Shown in pieces: positions 4,041 through 6,833 of a DNA stretch of 6,833 nucleotides; positions within the stretch are counted from its first letter, which is position 1, and each line of letters begins with the position of its first letter. This stretch comes from Oscillospiraceae bacterium (GTDB taxonomy: Bacteria > Bacillota_A > Clostridia > Oscillospirales > JAAYXM01), in the NCBI GenBank assembly GCA_017408185.1, contig JAFQVE010000604.1:1-6833 (forward strand), given 5' to 3'. A program made the position numbers and the translations under genes. Below the pieces are notes generated by a model. It had not been told where the DNA came from and searched no databases. It was given only the letters and a program-made list of their open reading frames with translations.

Positions 4041-6344
4041 CTACTCCGCGGTGAGGTGGAGTTTTTCGTTTTTGTGCATGCTGAGCGTAAGCTTGTTATC
4101 CGTTGCGGTGTGGGTGGTGCCTTTGTCATCGCGGAAACTTAGCGTTTTCTGAGTCTCGGGAAGCTCAAGTGTCACATCTCCGTCAAAATCTGCGGTGATG
4201 CATATGTCGCGAATTTCGTAATCTTCCCATTTTACATCAAGCTCATATCCGCCTCGTGCACGGAGTCCACGGAACGAGCCGTGATCCCATTTTTTCGGGA
4301 GAGCCGGAAGAAGGGAAATAAAGCCCTCGTGGCTCTGAATAAGCATCTCGCAGACACCTGCGACATATCCCATATTAGCATCAAGCTGGAACACCTGATT
4401 TGACTTCGTGTAATGATCCATAAGGTTCGGTGCTGTAGCGCGGGTGATATAATTTTCAACCATTTGGTAAGCGTCGTTGCCCTTGCGCAGACGTGCAAAC
4501 TGGCATGTCAGCCACGCAAGGCTCCAGCCGACGCTTGTAGCACCTTGTCCGTGTGCGTCAGTCCCTCCCGAAAGTCTGCGTGAAAGCGTAACCTCAATTG
4601 CTTTGTAAAGCTCGGGTGTTTCACGCGTTATCGCATTGTCGGGAAAGAATGCAAACGTGTTTGAAAAATGTCTGTGACCTATTTCTGTTTCCTCGTAGTC
4701 TTCAATCCACTCGGCGAGCTGACCGTGACGCCCGACAAAAAGCTTGGGGAGCTTTTCGAGCGCAGCCACAGCATCCTTTGTGTCTGAATTCTCAATGCCG
4801 AGAATTTCGGAAGCTTTTATGTACATCCGCAGAAGTCCGCCGATGATGCTTGTGTCCATGGTAGAGCTCATTGCAAGGAAGCAGGCGTATTTCTCTCCGT
4901 TTTCATCTTCTGCCCAGTAGCGATTTTCAGGGCTTGAAGACGGAGCATAAACAAGCCGTCCCTTTTTGTCTTCAAACATCGTGTCGAGGAAGAAGAGTGA
5001 GCTTTCGCGTATCATCTCATACGCAGTATCGCGCAGAAATTCCTCATCACGGGTAAAGAGCCAGTGCTCCCAAAGGTGAAAACAAAGCCATGAAAGACCG
5101 TGCGGCCATATACCCCAGAGACCGTCGGCGGGGGATGTGAAGCCGTAAATGTCACTTAAATGATGCACAACGCTTCCGCGTGCGTTGTAGCCTGTTTTTG
5201 CCGTTTTCTTGCCGGACTCAAGCAAGAAGTTCTTCATATAATCAAACAGCTGCATATGGCAGTCGGAAAGGTTTGCAACCTCTGCCGGCCAATAATTCAT
5301 CTGCAAATTGATATTTGTGTGATAGTCCGAACTCCACGGTGATACATCCTTGTCAACCCACATTCCCTGAAGGTTTGCCGGAAGTGTTCCCGGACGGCTT
5401 GAAGACGTGAGAAGATATCTTCCGAACTGCCATACCATCATAACAAGTCCGCCGTCGTTGGGGCGGTTGCAGGTAAGCGCATGTATGCGCAGCGGCATAG
5501 AAACATCTTCCATCTCGAGAGCTTCCGGAACCTTTATATCCGCGCGCGACATCACAGACAGAAAATCCTTTTCGTGGTGGAGACGCAATGCGTTGTAATC
5601 CGTGTTTGAAGGGAAGATAACCGCATCTTCAAAGCCTTGACCGTGGCGGAATTCCGTGGCGATGTTTACAAGAACGGTAAATTCATTCGTATCCGAAACG
5701 AAAAGACTTCCGTTTTTTGCGTTTACCGTGCCGTCTGTTATAACGCGGATTTTAACGCAGAACTTGTGGTTGCCGCAGATTGTGCGTGCAACAACGCAAA
5801 GCTCATTTCCGTCAGCTTTTTTGGAAAGCGTGTGCTCGCGGTCATAACCGATTTCCGCATCAAGGGCATCTCCGTCACTTGTGACGTGATAGACGATAAC
5901 GTTGTCGGGGGATGATGAGAAGCATTCACGGACATAATGTGTTCCGCGATGCGTATATTCAACCTTTGCTATACCGCGCATAAGGTCGAGCTCATGACGG
6001 TAGTCACGGCAGTGGTCGTTTTCGTGGAGAGAAATTTTGAGCTGACCTGCCGTTTCATAAGAGCGGATTCTTGTGAAACAGTCAGAGAGGAGAGTGTTCG
6101 CAAGCTTGTCCGCTTCTGCGGGCTTTCCGTCACGGAAAAGCTGCTTTATAGTCTCAAGCTTTGCGGGCATTTCCGGATTTGCCTCACCTCCGTGTTGTGA
6201 TGACCATATGGTTTCTTCGTTTAAAATCATAACTTCCTCGGAAACGCCGCACATGAGCGTACCGCCCATTCTGCCGTTTCCGACAGGAACGCTTTCAAGC
6301 CATTTCGATGCAGGAAAAGTATCAAATAATCTGTATTCGCGCAT
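4041..6344 (-). CDS. GH95 alpha-L-fucosidase, intracellular
   Basis: A complete 767-residue glycoside hydrolase of family 95, close to the usual family length. It opens with the family text FDTFPASKWLESVPVGNGRMGG and carries GTLPANLQGMW (~320-329). The catalytic asparagines are in HTNINLQMNYWPAE (N344, N346), the general acid in APSSSPENRYW (E473) and the conserved Asp in FQLDANMG (D655). These match the N/N/E/D set of the bifidobacterial 1,2-alpha-L-fucosidase AfcA. The GHRH motif (556-559) is kept, as expected for fucose binding, whereas SNTFAFFP follows it in place of the usual SHL..L.P. There is no signal peptide, so it should act in the cytoplasm on imported fucosylated oligosaccharides. 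ATG 6344 is chosen because GAGGTG lies 6 nt upstream; GTG 6353 is inside that RBS. No transporter, regulator or other glycosidase gene is seen beside it. A few GH95 members are alpha-L-galactosidases, so the exact substrate is open. Confidence 0.93.
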   Translation of the reverse strand: MREYRLFDTFPASKWLESVPVGNGRMGGTLMCGVSEEVMILNEETIWSSQHGGEANPEMPAKLETIKQLFRDGKPAEADKLANTLLSDCFTRIRSYETAGQLKISLHENDHCRDYRHELDLMRGIAKVEYTHRGTHYVRECFSSSPDNVIVYHVTSDGDALDAEIGYDREHTLSKKADGNELCVVARTICGNHKFCVKIRVITDGTVNAKNGSLFVSDTNEFTVLVNIATEFRHGQGFEDAVIFPSNTDYNALRLHHEKDFLSVMSRADIKVPEALEMEDVSMPLRIHALTCNRPNDGGLVMMVWQFGRYLLTSSSRPGTLPANLQGMWVDKDVSPWSSDYHTNINLQMNYWPAEVANLSDCHMQLFDYMKNFLLESGKKTAKTGYNARGSVVHHLSDIYGFTSPADGLWGIWPHGLSWLCFHLWEHWLFTRDEEFLRDTAYEMIRESSLFFLDTMFEDKKGRLVYAPSSSPENRYWAEDENGEKYACFLAMSSTMDTSIIGGLLRMYIKASEILGIENSDTKDAVAALEKLPKLFVGRHGQLAEWIEDYEETEIGHRHFSNTFAFFPDNAITRETPELYKAIEVTLSRRLSGGTDAHGQGATSVGWSLAWLTCQFARLRKGNDAYQMVENYITRATAPNLMDHYTKSNQVFQLDANMGYVAGVCEMLIQSHEGFISLLPALPKKWDHGSFRGLRARGGYELDVKWEDYEIRDICITADFDGDVTLELPETQKTLSFRDDKGTTHTATDNKLTLSMHKNEKLHLTAE

Positions 6345-6350
6345 GTTTTT

Positions 6351-6356
6351 CACCTC
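6351..6356 (-). promoter_or_regulatory. Shine-Dalgarno GAGGTG of the fucosidase gene
   Basis: On the minus strand GAGGTG is followed by AAAAAC and ATG (6344), an ideal 6-nt spacing. This rules against the GTG at 6353, which is part of the motif. Confidence 0.75.
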
Positions 6357-6373
6357 TTAGAGTGTTTTTACTA

Positions 6374-6401
6374 ATTGTATCATAAAAGCTTTCAAAGTCA
6401 A
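6374..6401 (-). promoter_or_regulatory. Sigma-A-type promoter for the GH95 gene
   Basis: On the minus strand a -35 TTGACT (6396-6401) and a -10 TACAAT (6374-6379) are separated by 16 bp. Each box differs from consensus at one position. Transcription would start near 6367, giving a leader of about 20-25 nt before ATG 6344. The spacer contains the palindrome AAAGCTTT (6384-6391), too short to call an operator. Confidence 0.6.
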
Positions 6402-6500
6402 TGCACAATTATGGATATTTCTTGACCTATTTTCACTTTGCGTGTCCTTTTTTTAAAAATCAGGCAACTTTTTGCAAAAGCTGCCGTATAGTGCAATATA

Positions 6501-6507
6501 AAGGAGG
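6501..6507 (+). promoter_or_regulatory. Shine-Dalgarno AAGGAGG of the amidase gene
   Basis: AAGGAGG is a near-perfect anti-16S match, 8 nt before ATG 6516. A TATAGT at 6487-6492 could be a -10, but it has no good -35 and would put the start almost on the RBS; TTGACC at 6422-6427 has no -10 at proper spacing. I cannot place the promoter confidently. Confidence 0.75.
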
Positions 6508-6515
6508 CGTTTATT

Positions 6516-6833
6516 ATGGCTATAAAAATCTATATTGACCAGGGGCATAACCCGCAGGGAGTGAATGCTGGGGCGGAAGGCTTTGGACTTCGTGAGCAGG
6601 ACATAACATATGATGTGGGAATATATCTTCGTGATATTCTGTCGCAGGATCCTCGCTTTGAAGCAAGGGTTTCACGTCCGGCAGAGGACACAACTCTCGG
6701 TACAACAAACGCGGAAAGCCTTGCGGCGCGGGTGAACGATGCAAACAGCTGGGGCGCAGATTATTTTCTCAGCATTCATGTGAATGCAAATACGAACCCT
6801 AATGTGAACGGAACTGAGATGTATATTTTTCGT
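6516..6833 (+). CDS. N-acetylmuramoyl-L-alanine amidase (Amidase_3), 5' part
   Basis: The first 106 codons of a gene that runs off the window. The product cleaves the bond between N-acetylmuramic acid and L-alanine in peptidoglycan, as established for this zinc amidase family. Visible zinc ligands are H11 in IYIDQGHNP, E27 in LREQD and H88 in FLSIHVNAN; the segment between them (VSRPAEDTT, ESLAARVNDANSWGADY) is typical of Amidase_3. The final catalytic Glu would lie beyond the edge. The catalytic domain begins at residue 3 with no signal peptide, so the enzyme is either cytoplasmic until lysis or non-classically exported, as in spore- or phage-type amidases; domains further on are unknown. 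ATG 6516 is set by AAGGAGG 8 nt upstream. It is divergent from the fucosidase gene, with a 171-bp intergenic region. Confidence 0.92.
   Translation, partial: MAIKIYIDQGHNPQGVNAGAEGFGLREQDITYDVGIYLRDILSQDPRFEARVSRPAEDTTLGTTNAESLAARVNDANSWGADYFLSIHVNANTNPNVNGTEMYIFR

Noticed and set aside
4598..6360. Several + strand ORFs of 60-95 codons opposite the fucosidase gene.
   Set aside because: They are antisense shadows of a fully intact GH95 coding sequence; I found no RBS or recognisable domain for them.
6384..6391. AAAGCTTT palindrome in the fucosidase promoter spacer as a repressor operator.
   Set aside because: An 8-bp palindrome is too short and too likely by chance in AT-rich sequence; no regulator gene is nearby.
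6422..6450. TTGACC as a -35 for the amidase gene.
   Set aside because: No -10-like sequence lies 16-18 bp downstream (the place is occupied by TCCTTT).
6520..6744. Minus-strand 74-codon ORF at the right edge.
   Set aside because: It is antisense to the amidase, whose zinc ligands and RBS leave no doubt about the coding strand.
1..6833. CRISPR arrays, tRNA or rRNA genes, transposase genes.
   Set aside because: None seen: no regularly spaced repeats, no tRNA cloverleaf or rRNA sequence recognised, and no transposase or integrase motif in any frame examined.

Overview
The window looks like a mid-GC Gram-positive bacterium, most likely a gut or anaerobe Clostridia (Oscillospiraceae/Lachnospiraceae-like). 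The signs are strong AGGAGG-type ribosome binding sites, secreted proteins with copper-amine-oxidase-like 'stalk' domains, a non-secreted GH95 fucosidase and Clostridia-style YD/RHS proteins. The genus cannot be fixed from this sequence alone.

Positions 1-3983 are the 3' end of a polymorphic toxin locus on the + strand. The C-terminus of a large RHS/YD-repeat protein enters from the left. It carries the conserved RHS core (about 98-372) and then an AT-richer, unrecognised toxin tip ending at 1054. A cytoplasmic HEAT-like DUF5071-type immunity gene follows (1070-1519). The end of the RHS core is then repeated in the same orientation and codon phase (1668-1942, about 90% identical by hand count, exactly 1570 bp downstream). 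Here it is fused to a different tip, a DUF4329-like domain with a JAMM-type H-x-H...S-x2-D signature (ORF 1638-2618). This is an orphan tip cassette without the N-terminal delivery part. Next come two paralogous signal-peptide proteins, each with a stalk-like domain followed by an NTF2-fold immunity domain. One is 2 nt behind the cassette (2621-3229) and is probably its immunity gene. The other (3402-3983) has no toxin of its own. A similar 28-nt hairpin lies in the spacer before the orphan cassette and in the spacer before the orphan immunity gene.

Positions 3986-4027 form a strong 19-bp hairpin that serves as terminator between convergent transcription units.

Positions 4041-6344 (- strand) encode a complete GH95 alpha-L-fucosidase without signal peptide, with its own sigma-A-type promoter (6374-6401) and RBS. 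It is divergent from a gene starting at 6516 (+), whose first 106 residues are an Amidase_3-type N-acetylmuramoyl-L-alanine amidase and which runs off the right edge.

The toxin locus reads as a cassette reservoir. In-frame recombination between the two RHS core copies would delete the first toxin/immunity pair and place the DUF4329 tip on the full-length RHS carrier. The extra immunity genes would protect against sibling or former tips. The fucosidase and amidase appear to be unrelated chromosomal genes.
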